A DNA stretch of 64,000 bases, taken from positions 7,262,501-7,326,500 of the forward strand of contig JAXRKN010000044.1 in NCBI GenBank assembly GCA_038502055.1, given 5' to 3'. Under the pieces are notes generated by a model. The model was not told where the DNA came from and made no database searches. It saw only the letters and a program-made list of their open reading frames with translations. This DNA is from Tanytarsus gracilentus (taxonomy: Eukaryota > Arthropoda > Insecta > Diptera > Chironomidae). The position numbers and the translations under genes are program-made. Shown here piece by piece: positions 13,301 through 23,506 of this stretch (the first letter of the stretch is position 1; each line of letters starts with the position of its first letter).

Positions 13301-15287
13301 GCGGACAAACAGGTGAAAAATGATCGGCTAAACGGGTGTTTTTCCATGTAGATGGTGTCACCGGAGGCATGAACCTATCGATTAAATATTTTTAAAATTA
13401 TGTTGTATAAATTGTTAATTTTTAAGAAGAGATTTTTGTAAAAGAAATTTATTCTAGCAATAAAAACATTTTTGCACGATTTCAATTTTATCACAGCCAT
13501 GAACCACCGAGCGAGTGAATATTATGGAACCATTGGGAGTACTAAAAAATCAGCTAGATTCAAATCATCGCAATCTGTAGTTGATATGCGAGCCTGTGCA
13601 CAAAAAAGTAAATAAATTCCAACAATTTACTCGCTCTCTAGTGTGTCATTAATTTCTTGTGTGTGTTGTGTTCATTGCACATGATTATAAAAAATGAATA
13701 ATTATTATGTAATTTCATTTTAATGATACTGACCTCAAGCTACCCAATGGTGGTGTTGCTGGACATTTGCAATATGGAACAAGGATTTATAGAGTGGAAA
13801 AGAGAGAGAAAAAAATGGAAAATATATGACGATAATTTATCACAGAGTGAAAGCCACATATGTTTGTGAGAGTGTGTGAGCACTTTTCAACCATCTCTAT
13901 TATCATTCTGTCACCAATGTATGACATTGTAGACTATATCGTAGACTTGTCTGTTTGTATTTGCGTTGGTTTATGGGATGTCAGTGGAAGGTGTGAATAT
14001 TTACGAGTTTCTTTTAAAGAGAGTCTGAGCTGAGGTTTTTGTCATGTTAACGCGAAAATAAAATCAGTCAGTTGGAAATTTTATGATGTGTAAATTAATA
14101 AATTTATCTGCCAAACTTTAATCCTAAACAAAAATAGTTTATTAATTTTAAATGAATAAGTTTAACAATTTTTATGCATATATTCAGAACTTTTTTGTTA
14201 TATCGCAATTTTTCTCAAAAATCAGAGAGCAAAAAACTCGATGCCAACATGTCAATGCGCGTGCCATAACGATGAAAGGTCACAAAACAAATAAAGAGAT
14301 GGAGAAGAGTAAAATTCTGATATATGAACGATGACAAGTGTGACAACTTTTCCAACATACCATAGGGCACTCCCAAGTATCCTTCGACAGTCGGATTTTG
14401 ACGCAACACAATTCCCCTCAATGGTCCATATTTAGTTTTTACTACATTCGTGCTGTATTTTAAATTGTGAACACTCGAAGCTGTTGCCGCGGTCGTTAGA
14501 AGCGGAATGCAGAGAATGATGAGAAATAGAATTGCATTCAAATGACTTTTGACGCTATCATTAGAGCTCCGACGATGTCTGTTTCGTTGGTGTGTTGTGG
14601 GTGACATTTTTAGTTTGTGATTACTGGTCGAAATGCCATTTTCTATTGAGAGTGTCGCATGACAATTATCGCCGCTCGAGTAGAATGCCAACAGCAATAG
14701 AAGATAATGACTTTGGCATAGCGATGTAACATCGGTTGTTTGATTATGTGCAAGAAGTAAAATCCTATGTTCATGATGATTATCACTAAATTCGTAGTTC
14801 AGATGACGTTGTATTAGTAAAATTCCGTAGAAAAATGAATTTAATGTCTTTCGTAGCTTCTCAGTCGATAGTTCAATTCCGCACTTGCTACCTCGTCCAT
14901 TTGTACTTAAATCACAAAATGTATTGATGCTAAAACTTTCCTTCAATAAAATTAACTTTTTATGCGGCGAAATTTCAATTATTGCCCGATGGTATCGACC
15001 ATAGAGAAGAAGAAAAAGGTATTTAATAAAATGCAAGCAATGCAATTTGAATTTATCTACTGAACACGGTGACCGCTTGATATTGTTGCAGTTCGAGGAT
15101 ACTTTAACTTGAATGTACATCCACTCGCGATGTGCAATTTCATTTTGACCAGCGTGAGGTGTCTTAAGTACTTTTTGCACCACATTTTCACTTTTTTCAT
15201 GTTCACCGTTTAAATTTATATTAATTTGCATTTATATCCTCGAGACGAATGTAAACTCAGCAACTTAGTTGGGTGTCTGAATAAAGT
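1124..15287 (-). CDS. Nlg: Neuroligin, 5' half (partial gene, five coding exons)
   Basis: Neuroligins are postsynaptic type I membrane adhesion proteins with a catalytically dead cholinesterase-like ectodomain that binds neurexins. Coding exons on the minus strand are 14607-14361, 13758-13734, 13374-13157, 1811-1653 and 1312-1124. Every junction is GT-AG and, in transcript order, the phases agree (1, 2/0 via AG|G, 1, 1, 1). The joined 838 nt encode about 279 residues: a signal peptide, then motifs TKYGPLRGIV, VEGYLGVPYA, PPLGSLRFMPPVTPSTWK, SEDCLYLNMYIP, YIHGESYEWNSGNLYDG, QGNFGLMDLVAGLHWLREN and GAALAN. These match insect neuroligins closely, rather than acetylcholinesterase or gliotactin. 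The gene continues left of base 1124, so the rest of the esterase domain, the transmembrane segment and the PDZ ligand are not in view. A splice acceptor at 15289-15288 implies at least one further 5' UTR exon upstream. Which neuroligin paralogue it is cannot be decided here. Confidence 0.93.
1653..1811 (-). CDS. Nlg: Neuroligin coding exon 4
   Basis: The acceptor is TTCCAG|A at 1811 and the donor is TTCG|GTACGT at 1653/1652, phases 1 to 1. It encodes DEAGASIDKPMATLVYIHG, EWNSGNLYDG and VVTINFRLGIFG. HG in VYIHGES marks the oxyanion-side loop of the esterase fold, and FRLGIFG precedes the nucleophile elbow. Confidence 0.93.
3566..4205. repeat. 173-bp tandem repeat, four copies
   Basis: Units start at 3566, 3739, 3912 and about 4066. 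The first three are nearly identical and spaced exactly 173 bp. The fourth is diverged at its start, and the third spacing is shortened to about 154 bp. Each unit runs from a TCACACTTAAAAAT-type start through GACTCTAAGGGAGCATGTG and a long AT-rich tail. TGAGTCA occurs once per unit, at 3613, 3786, 3959 and 4109. An inverted fragment of the core (GCTCCCTTAGAG) sits just downstream, near 4315. Confidence 0.93.
4970..5945. mobile_element. Non-autonomous hAT-type DNA transposon, 976 bp
   Basis: The element begins TAGGGATCCTC and ends GAGGATCCCTA, a perfect 11-bp terminal inverted repeat. It is flanked on both sides by the same 8 bp, GTACCAAC (4962-4969 and 5946-5953). An 8-bp target duplication is the hallmark of the hAT superfamily. 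Sub-terminal regions are strikingly GC-rich (repeats of CCCCGGGGA and GGGGAC) in an otherwise AT-rich interior. No transposase reading frame is present, so it would need a transposase in trans. Intact duplications suggest recent insertion. Confidence 0.9.
5232..5545. repeat. Large imperfect palindrome inside the hAT element
   Basis: The left arm (about 5232-5400) and right arm (about 5420-5545) are inverted copies. The outer pair TTATTCAGCGCTTGATTTTC (5256-5275) is mirrored at 5501-5520, and the inner pair TTCAAAG is mirrored by CTTTGAA around a centre near 5413. The arms differ by indels, so this is an old fold-back structure. Confidence 0.8.
9265..9370. repeat. Short inverted-repeat (MITE-like) element, copy 1
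   Basis: It starts AAGGATGGGAAATTAC and ends GTAATTGTCCATCTT, imperfect inverted termini about 15 bp long around an AT-rich core, 106 bp in all. The termini resemble those at 23379, 56390 and 58524. Confidence 0.5.
13157..13374 (-). CDS. Nlg: Neuroligin coding exon 3
   Basis: The acceptor is GATAG|G at 13374 and the donor is AAG|GTGAGT at 13157/13156, phase 1. The exon encodes FMPPVTPSTWKN, FSPVCPQ, the neuroligin-typical RGRLAQLRRMKPLL and SEDCLYLNMYIPRE. It carries two of the esterase-fold cysteines (CPQ and EDCLYLN). It is followed by the long 11.3-kb intron. Confidence 0.93.
13734..13758 (-). CDS. Nlg: Neuroligin 25-nt microexon
   Basis: This is too short for ORF calling and was found by protein continuity. 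Exon 1 ends after VPY+G and exon 3 begins FMPPVTPS, while the family needs about nine residues between them. The segment between an AG acceptor (13760-13759) and a GTCAGT donor (13733-13728) supplies A-TPPLGSL-R. It completes VPYATPPLGSLRFMPP, and both split codons work (G|CA and AG|G). The match to the conserved PYA-PPVG-LRF of the cholinesterase/neuroligin family is strong. Confidence 0.9.
14361..14607 (-). CDS. Nlg: Neuroligin coding exon 1 (signal peptide and start of esterase domain)
   Basis: I start the protein at the ATG at 14607 (MSPTTHQRNRH). A basic stretch is followed by a hydrophobic core, AILFLIILCIPLLT, about residues 26-39, which fits a signal peptide. The mature chain then opens with the neuroligin motif TKYGPLRGIV and ends in VEGYLGVPY. 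The donor is G|GTATGT at 14361/14360, phase 1. The frame stays open for another 208 codons upstream, to an ATG at 15231. I treat that part as 5' UTR because no family motif is seen there and a signal peptide would then lie deep inside the protein. Confidence 0.88.
14608..15287 (-). other. Neuroligin 5' UTR part of exon 1
   Basis: Minus-strand exon sequence lies between a good acceptor (pyrimidine tract then TTGCAG at 15293-15288) and the chosen start codon at 14607. It holds an in-frame ATG at 15231 and 208 stop-free codons, unusual in DNA this AT-rich, but no recognisable domain. It could be a long N-terminal extension used in some transcripts. Confidence 0.5.
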
Positions 15288-18200
15288 CCTGCAATGAAAA
15301 TAAAGAAGAAGAAAATTAGTTTAAGTATTTTCAAAGGTCAATTTACTCAGACTGGATTTAAAAAAAATTGTTTAATTTTCAACGTATTTGTTTAACTGAG
15401 ATTTTTTCTAAACTCAATTTTTTGTGTATAATTTTATTCCAGAGTCTTGTCTCCCTTGCATCTCAATTAATTTCCATTTAAAGTTATAAGAGCGCAAGAA
15501 AAAAGATAGCAAGAAGAAACTTAAAAAGAATGTCCATAAATTTTCATTCTTATCTCATTTAAGATTTTGTTCGAAAATTATTATCCAAAAATCAAATTGA
15601 TATTTTATTCGCTAGAGAAATTCAAAATTTATTTGAATGTAATTAAGCCGGAACTCTCTTCAACCTTAAATTTCCACTCCAACATTTTATTTCAATAAAG
15701 TTTTTTGGATGAAAAATTATGATTTCATAAATATTTTTGTGGCATCCTTTGCAAACATAATTATGAGCTTATTTCATCCTGTGAACAGTGTTGGAAGGGT
15801 TGAGAGATGTGAAATCGATATGAAAAAGTTAAATTTTATGTTCAAACTTTGAGTAAATAATGCTTAAAAATATTTTACTTGATTTTATAATGAATTTAAT
15901 TAATATTTGATGATGGAGAAGAAAATTCACAGGCTGGATTCAAAATCTAGATTTTAAAGCCAATTTCTCTGACTCAGTAAAAAAGAGGAAAAACTTCCGA
16001 GACCATTGAGATCGATGACGATAATGATGTTGCATTTATATGTACAACAATATTAAAATTTTCTTTCATCACTGCGAGGGTCGCCATTTATTCTCTAATA
16101 ATAATAAAAAAGGATTTTTTTTCCTCTCAATGTTGTTCGCCTTCTCTTTTCCTCATTTGACTCAAAAGACGTAGACCGCAGAAGAGCATGAAATGGATAT
16201 TTAATATTTAATGAGCGAATTAAGTCGTTTGTTGAGAATTGTGGGGTTTTTTCTTCTTCTCTCGCAAACGGATAAAAGAAGTGCATATTGAGAGATGAAT
16301 AAAACATTAACCGATATTCAACAAAGTTAATCATTATTAAACTTAACTCCGACTTTTGAGAGAGAGATATGACGACGGCGGTCTGTTAAATAAGTCATGT
16401 GAGGAAGCAGTTTGCAAGATTGTTCGTTAAAGTGTTTGTGGTTTTCCTTTTAAATAAACTTGTTATTTTCAAGGTTTGAAAACTAAAATATTTTTACATT
16501 TTCTGTCAATTCTTGCTTGTTTCCACGCCTTATTTATTTTAACGATGACGACAATGATTCCATGCGGAGTTTTTGCGAGGAACTCAAGTGGAAATAGTGA
16601 AATGCCGCAAGATGTCTTAAGCAAAGTCGGAAATGACAAATGCAAAACCTCTCATGATTTATTTTGAAGGATGAGCCTCGACAACCAGAAAGATAAATTT
16701 CGTTCAAAACCCCATCGAAAGCTTTAATAGGTGGTGAAATTTCTCATATTGTAATAATATTTGTCAAATTTGAGAAGGATGGGATTAAATTGTATTTAAT
16801 GAAACTGATATGATAACAAGTCCCAATGATGAGTTCATAAAGCAGAAAAAAGGTAAAATAATGTTTTGGTTCAATGGCTTTAACCTTGAGTTTTTTTCTC
16901 TACTTGAACTTTCAGAAAAGGATTTTTTGTTTGCTTGTTATTTTATTGAACTAAGTGTGGACTAATTTATTTAAGGTTAATAAAATATGTTTAAAAAACT
17001 TCTTTCTTTTTTAGAAATTTGAATTTTTATTCGTCGAAAAATTATAAAACTTTAATTAGTTTCTATTTCAAAACTCTAAATGTAAAGTTCTTAAAAAAAT
17101 TATTTCGTTCACGATTTTCCGTCAAAACAAAATCTTTCTGTTTACATTTAATTTAAATCCGAACAATTGCGATTGTAAACAACAAAAATTTATCCTCGTC
17201 TAAATTTCACGAGCGAAAAAGCATCTAAAAATAATCAATTAGAGATTTTCACGAGACAAAATAATAAATTTCATTCTGCTCTTCCCTTGTTAATAATGTT
17301 TTGTGTGTTGACGGGATAAAACAAGAAAAAAATGAGAAGGGAAAACTTTTTAAGCTTCAGCAGGCAACAAAAAGCCAAAAAAGAAGATAAGAAAACAACA
17401 AGAAGAAAATAAATGCCAACGCTAACATGGGACACGCATAGATGAGAATAATAAAAAGAAATTCTTATGATTTTGCTTAGTTAAATGAGAGAAAAGCTTT
17501 TTCTTGTGTGAGACCATTTACAAAACCCGAATTAATGGAAAGATGAAATTTTGTTAATTGAAATATGTTGGGTATCATAATTTTCATATTATGATAGAAA
17601 TTTGAGCGGCCGATATTCATCTTCTTATTTTTGGGGTTGTTCGCAATTTATGTTCAACTTTACTACATATTTATTAAGGATGAAATGTCCAAAAATAATT
17701 AAATTAAAAAATATTTTCATAAAGTCCTCGAGGCTGTTAATGAGTCTTTGTATTATTTTAATAGAAAGACAATTAAAAAGTGAAAATCTCTTCTGAGAAG
17801 GCACACTGAGCTTCGTTAAAAAATTATTTTGCTAAAATGAACAACAAAAATTTTTATCTCAATTTTTTTAATAAAAATTGTTCATGCCCTCAAAAAAATA
17901 TTTTTATCGAATTTTTTCAGCCTCCAATTCAATTTATTAAACAAACTATCAGACAAAATAAATGAGTTCACTCCGCACACACAATTTGTTTGGAAAGCTT
18001 CTTTGTTCTTATGAGCGCCGCACAAAAATATTCACATTTAAGCTTTATAAATAGGATTATCATGTATTTGGGTCAAAAGTTAACTGTCTCCCACACTTTT
18101 TTGAACTCGTTTATAAAAAGGCTTAAAAATCACTAAAAGAAACTTCCAAGTTGTAAAAATCGATAGCAACGGCCTGCTTTTACGCACATTTATTGCCTCA

Positions 18201-21200
18201 CTTTTATCTGTAGGATGCAAAGTGCGAAATGATTGCGGAGATGAAAATTTATTTATTTCGGCATCAAGAAAACATTTCGACCTCATTCCTCCTTCAAAGC
18301 TTAGGAGCGCCCATCCGAAATGAGATGAGATTTATCGAGTTTCGTCCCGCCCAGCTATTGTGCATATTCGCTCAGCTCTTCTGGATGAATTACAAAGTTT
18401 CACCATAAAATTATTACGTGAACAGCTAAAAAGCGAGAAGCTGCGTAAGAGAATAATTGGGATTATTTACACGAGCGGGAATTTTACGCTTTATATAAAA
18501 AATTCAAAATATATTTTTTATCAAATTTAAACAAAAAATTTTCTCCAAAAAAATCAAAAATTCAATTTTAGCTTTAGACACTGAAGGGAGTCATTAAGAA
18601 GCATGTTAACTCAGTTTTATCCATAGGATTTCAGCCTGAGCTTAACATTGAGCTTTTCTCGAAAAACGAGTAGAAAATTATCAAGAGAGAATCGAATTTT
18701 TTTCTGTGACCCAAAAAATATTTTCTTCTTACCCTTCTCAAGGGAATTTTTCGTCTTTATTCAATGAGATTGTCGGAGTGAAAATGTTCCTCGAAAATAT
18801 GGTGCAAATAATGTAACTTATTGGAAAGATCTATCGCCATAATTGAACTGTTTACAACGAAAGCTTTCAATTTTCACTTCCGGGGTGCGAAATTCAATCT
18901 TGAACCTCATTTATTCAATTTGTGATGTGAGAAAAAGGACACATTGAAATTCATGTTGATAAAGTGTTTTCAAAAATTGAATTAAATTGTTATTTGGAAA
19001 AAAGTGGACTAATGTCGTTTGAGAATAAATGCTCAGACCACAAAATCGGTTTTATTAAGTTTAATGAGGGTAATGTGAAATCAATAGCTATTTTTCAAAT
19101 TATAAAAATTATCCAAGTGATGGAAATAAATGAAGATTTTTACGAAAAATTAAAATTTTAAAAAATTTCCACTTTATTTTTAATTTTTAATTTTTTTTGA
19201 CTTTTTTCTTGTAAATTCAATTTTTAAATTTAACGGTCACTAAAAATTTAAATTTTAGCAGTAATCAAAGTTAGAGAAATTTCACAAATTTTCGATAAAA
19301 TAGATTTTTTGAAAAGTATGAAATTAATCCACTGTCCATCCCTTTCGCTAACTCGAATCGATAACCGACCACAAAATAGCACTGCAGTAATAATATTTTA
19401 TACATCGCAAAAAACTTTCTGCCAATAATTTTGTTCGCTCTCTTCTTTGGTATTTGTAATTGATACTTTGTCATATTTTGCTCACTCCCAAGTATTTTAT
19501 GTTTTAAGAGGACGCCCTTAAGAGCTTTTCCATCATGATTGAATTTCGATTCTTTAAAAAACGCTTTGGGATATTTGATATTTTTTTCCTTCAATCATTT
19601 ATTTAACATTAAAAATTGTAATTTTAAGAGCTCTCAAAAATATGCTAGCAAAAATGTTAAAATTTCGTAATTACTTCTATTATAATTTTTCATGTTATTG
19701 CAACACAATGCAATTCAGTAACGCGTGGAAGGGGAAAAATAAAACAAAAGCATTGTTCGCATTGTTTTGCTACTTTAAATAACCTCTCATCCTCAACATT
19801 GCGTGCTTGAAATTGCCGAATAGTTAAAACAGAGCAAAAAATCCTCTCAAGGGATGTAAAAATTTTATTTATAATGAAGGTTGAAAGAATGAAATGTTGC
19901 AGAATGAAAATGAACTGACATTGTGCTTTTCCTCTCAATAAAATCGCTCGACCGACATTCATCCCTTATTTTTTGTGTGTCTGCCATTATTCTTGTTGTT
20001 TTTTTTTGTCTTTTTATTTTTTGTTCTTTTTTGGTAACCATTGATGCAGGAAAAAGAAGAAGAATTTTTAAAAGACTCAAAAATACCCAACAATTTTTTT
20101 AAGTCTGTGTTTTTTTGTTAAATATTTTTCAAACTCAGATTTAAAATTTAGTAAAACTACTTTAATAATTCACAATGGACGTACATCATCGCTATGATTC
20201 TCATCGAAGTGTAATGCAGTTTAAATACTTTACTTCTCCATCAAATCAGCTTTTATTGTTCCGAATAGAGAAGTGAGAGAGAAAATAATAGAAAACTGCA
20301 TTTATAGCTCGCAATGACATGAAAAGAAATAAAAATGAAATCTCTTTCTCGAATGAGCACTAAAAACTTTTTTTTGTTATATTTCTTGTGAGACATCCCC
20401 GGCACTAGAGAAGAAAGTAGCACATCACAATTCACTTAACATAACAATGAACAAATATAGCACTAAAGGAACTTTGTTTGAGAGCATTTCAACTCTTGCA
20501 ATCGGATGCAAAGAACTTCCTCATGATGTCGATCTCAACTTGTCAACGTATGAATTTCAACTAACGAGATTTAGACGTGAGCGATACATTTTTATTCGTA
20601 GGCAACTCGAGTGCACTTTTTTCTTCCTTTTCATCATCAAAAGACTTTTTTTTTCATTGGGGGTTGCGAACACACACAAGCACATGTTGAAACGAGAGCG
20701 GCTCAAGTGTTGCCTCTTATACACATGTGACATCGTGTCGGGCAGAGAGGAGAACATAAAATTATGATCATGTATAATTGCACATTAAATGGCCGTGAGT
20801 TGAGAGCGAGCGAGGACTTTATGAAAAAAAATACTAATACAGCGACGTGTCGAGATGACACCAAGGGGCGGTGACTTTTAATTTTCATTTAATATTTTTC
20901 AAATCTTCGATAGATAAAAATTTCATCCCTTGTATAATTTTAGCTTTTCATCACCGTTAAAAAAAGAATGTTGGAGATGGTAATGAGAGAATGATGAATG
21001 GCGGTTATAGAAAATGATAAAAATCGGAAGTATATGCGCAGACAAGTAGCATCATTTGGAGTGTTGACGCAGTATTATTTTCATCATAGTCAATTGAGAA
21101 CGAATCAACAGCAAAGAGTAATATTAAACTCACTCTCTAATGTGGGTTGACTTTTTTTTCACGATAGATCATAAAAGGCAGAGATTCCCGCAAGAGAAGT

Positions 21201-22229
21201 AAAAAAATTGTTTTTTCGATGCTGTAAGCAATATTATTCAAATAGATTATTTTTTACTTGCCGCATACATTTCATATATTCGTGTTGCTCTTTGGGTGGT
21301 TCGAAAAATCTCTCTGGACCAAATTTAATGGATTTTTAGCCTCCAATAAACTTCCTCAAAAAAAAACCTCGTTAATAAACATTAAGTGTCATTATGAAGT
21401 ATTTCGCAATATTAATGACATTAACTGCAGAGCCGTATAAACAATTATGAGCCGCTTCATCAAAAAATAATATTATTTATTGGCTTCATCGTTGCGAGTT
21501 AATCGATAATTATTGGCATTCACTCATCATCTGATGCATGAAATTCGCTTTCATCGCTCTTTCTCATTTTCGTTCGCGAAATATGTTCTCGGAGTCTAGA
21601 ACTAATCTCAGAGAGATTTAATGGAGCTCAAGCGAGTGCCGCGCATCATTGTCAAGAGTGATTTTTTATTAGCGCAAACATTCGAGAGAGGCATAATCAT
21701 TAACTTTTATGGCGCTCCTTCGTGATGCGCGCTTTAAAGGAAATTACTGAAGGTCGTTTGGAGTGCTCAACATGATGTTGCAAGGGATGAAAATATTTTT
21801 GATATTTAAATGAGAGTTTTCAATCCTTTGCGTTTTAGTTGGAATTTCTCGACTGTAAAAATTCAAACTCGCTTTGATGGTAAAATTTTGAGCGAAAGAT
21901 TTAGAACAACAAAGATGAGAGAAAATTGTCGCCTTCTTTGTGTGTGTGGCATGACATAAGCGGCTTAAAAATATGGAAACCTTGAAGCATTTTCCATGAT
22001 TTAGGTGTGATGTAAAAAATTGTGAAATTGTGACATCGGCGAAGTTTATGTCTTTGGATCTTTCTTGAAGAATAAAAACTTTGTTTGTTTTTTAAATTCT
22101 CACGGGAAAAAATTGTCTAAAAGTTTCGAGAAAAATGTGGAAAAGTTTTTTTTTTAAATTTAAGGTTTTGCTAAAAAATAAAGTGAGAAATATTTCCTGA
22201 TTTGCTCCATCTGGGTTTCTTTCGATTCC

Positions 22230-22570
22230 TTTTTTTCTTTAATGTATATTTTTTGCCAAGAATTTTTTTATTTTTTTATTTCTTGGTTGGTTTTTTTTGT
22301 TTGTTTGGTTTTTAGTAAATGGGTTTTTGCTATTAACTATTTTTTTTTTTTTTTGTTTGCACTTTTATTTTTTTTTTTTTATTTGAGTTTTTTGAAAATA
22401 AAATTTGCAAAATAAAATATCTCTGGAATTTTGAATTGAATTTTGATTTCCTCTTTTGTTGGGAGATTCTCCATAAATGAAGAGGGTTTTGGAATAAGAG
22501 GGGGGAAAAGTTTTTTAAAAAAAAAAAAAAAAGGTTTTTGTGGGGAAAAAAAATAAAATGTTTTTGTGAA
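22230..22570. repeat. T/G-rich low-complexity tract
   Basis: Dense runs of T (up to about 14) broken by G, GG and TTTGTTTG, followed by a run of about 16 A and short G runs. It may be true simple sequence or an error-prone assembly segment. Confidence 0.7.
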
Positions 22571-23378
22571 TTTTTTTTTTGAAAATTCGAAAATCCTGAA
22601 AGTAAAGTGAGAAATATTTTTGGAGTAAAAAATATTTAAACTGTTGACGAATTTCATCGTTTTTTACCCCTTGATTTGAAAATTTATTGGAAACGGTTGT
22701 AAAAATAGCTTTCAATAAAATTTTACAAAACACAATTGATTGCAATCCAATAATTTTTCAACGCTCGTAAATAAAAGAGCAAAAAAATATTAAAAATTTA
22801 ATTCGTCCATTCAGCATTGAAATGGCAGAGAGAATAAAAATGAACAAGAGTGGAGATTTATCTCCAGCAATACAGTAACCATGGCAAATGCAAATAAACT
22901 TTTGTCTGCCACAGCTTATCAACATCCCCCTCGACCACATTTTGTCCTTTTAAGCTTTTTTACAAAATGCAATTTTTAAGGATTTTTTCTCATAAAATGA
23001 GCAACTCGAAGGATCACTTTGCATATATGTATTAAAATTTTGTTGTACACGAAAGTTGCATTAAAAATCAAATAAAAGTTAAAAGTGGGTCATTGGAGAG
23101 TTACGTTATGAAAAATAAATCTGTAAGAAAACATTTTTCAAGAACAACCCCAAAGAACTTTTTTATGTAGATTAAATTCATACGAAAGTAGCCAAAAAGG
23201 ATAAAATCATGTATTGCTCCCTTCTTCATATGTATATATCCTAAATAAGAAAGTGAATGACTTAATAAAGAGGACTTTCCGAATGAGAAAGATATTTGAA
23301 CAATATGTTAATGTTGGAGAGGGAGGAAAAAAGTTAGAAAGCCTCAAAAGATTTCTTTTCAAACCTTCTTAAATTGTT

Positions 23379-23506
23379 AGGCTGTCCATGTGGTTGGGAT
23401 TTAATTAAACTTTTATTGTGACAGAAATTTTTTAAATTTTAGGATAAAAAATTGAAATTTTTTGACAAAAATTTTATAGAAAAATTTAATGGCCATCCTT
23501 TTAATA
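23379..23506. repeat. Short inverted-repeat (MITE-like) element, copy 2
   Basis: It begins AGGCTGTCCAT and ends ATGGCCATCCTTTTAAT around an AT-rich core. The same ends and similar interior recur at 56390-56496, indicating a dispersed family. Confidence 0.5.

Noticed and set aside
16476..16667. Possible small secreted peptide with a hydrophobic start
   Set aside because: It lacks an ATG at the signal-like segment (begins TTG). A TTTTCAAG acceptor lies just upstream, but no partner exon can be identified.
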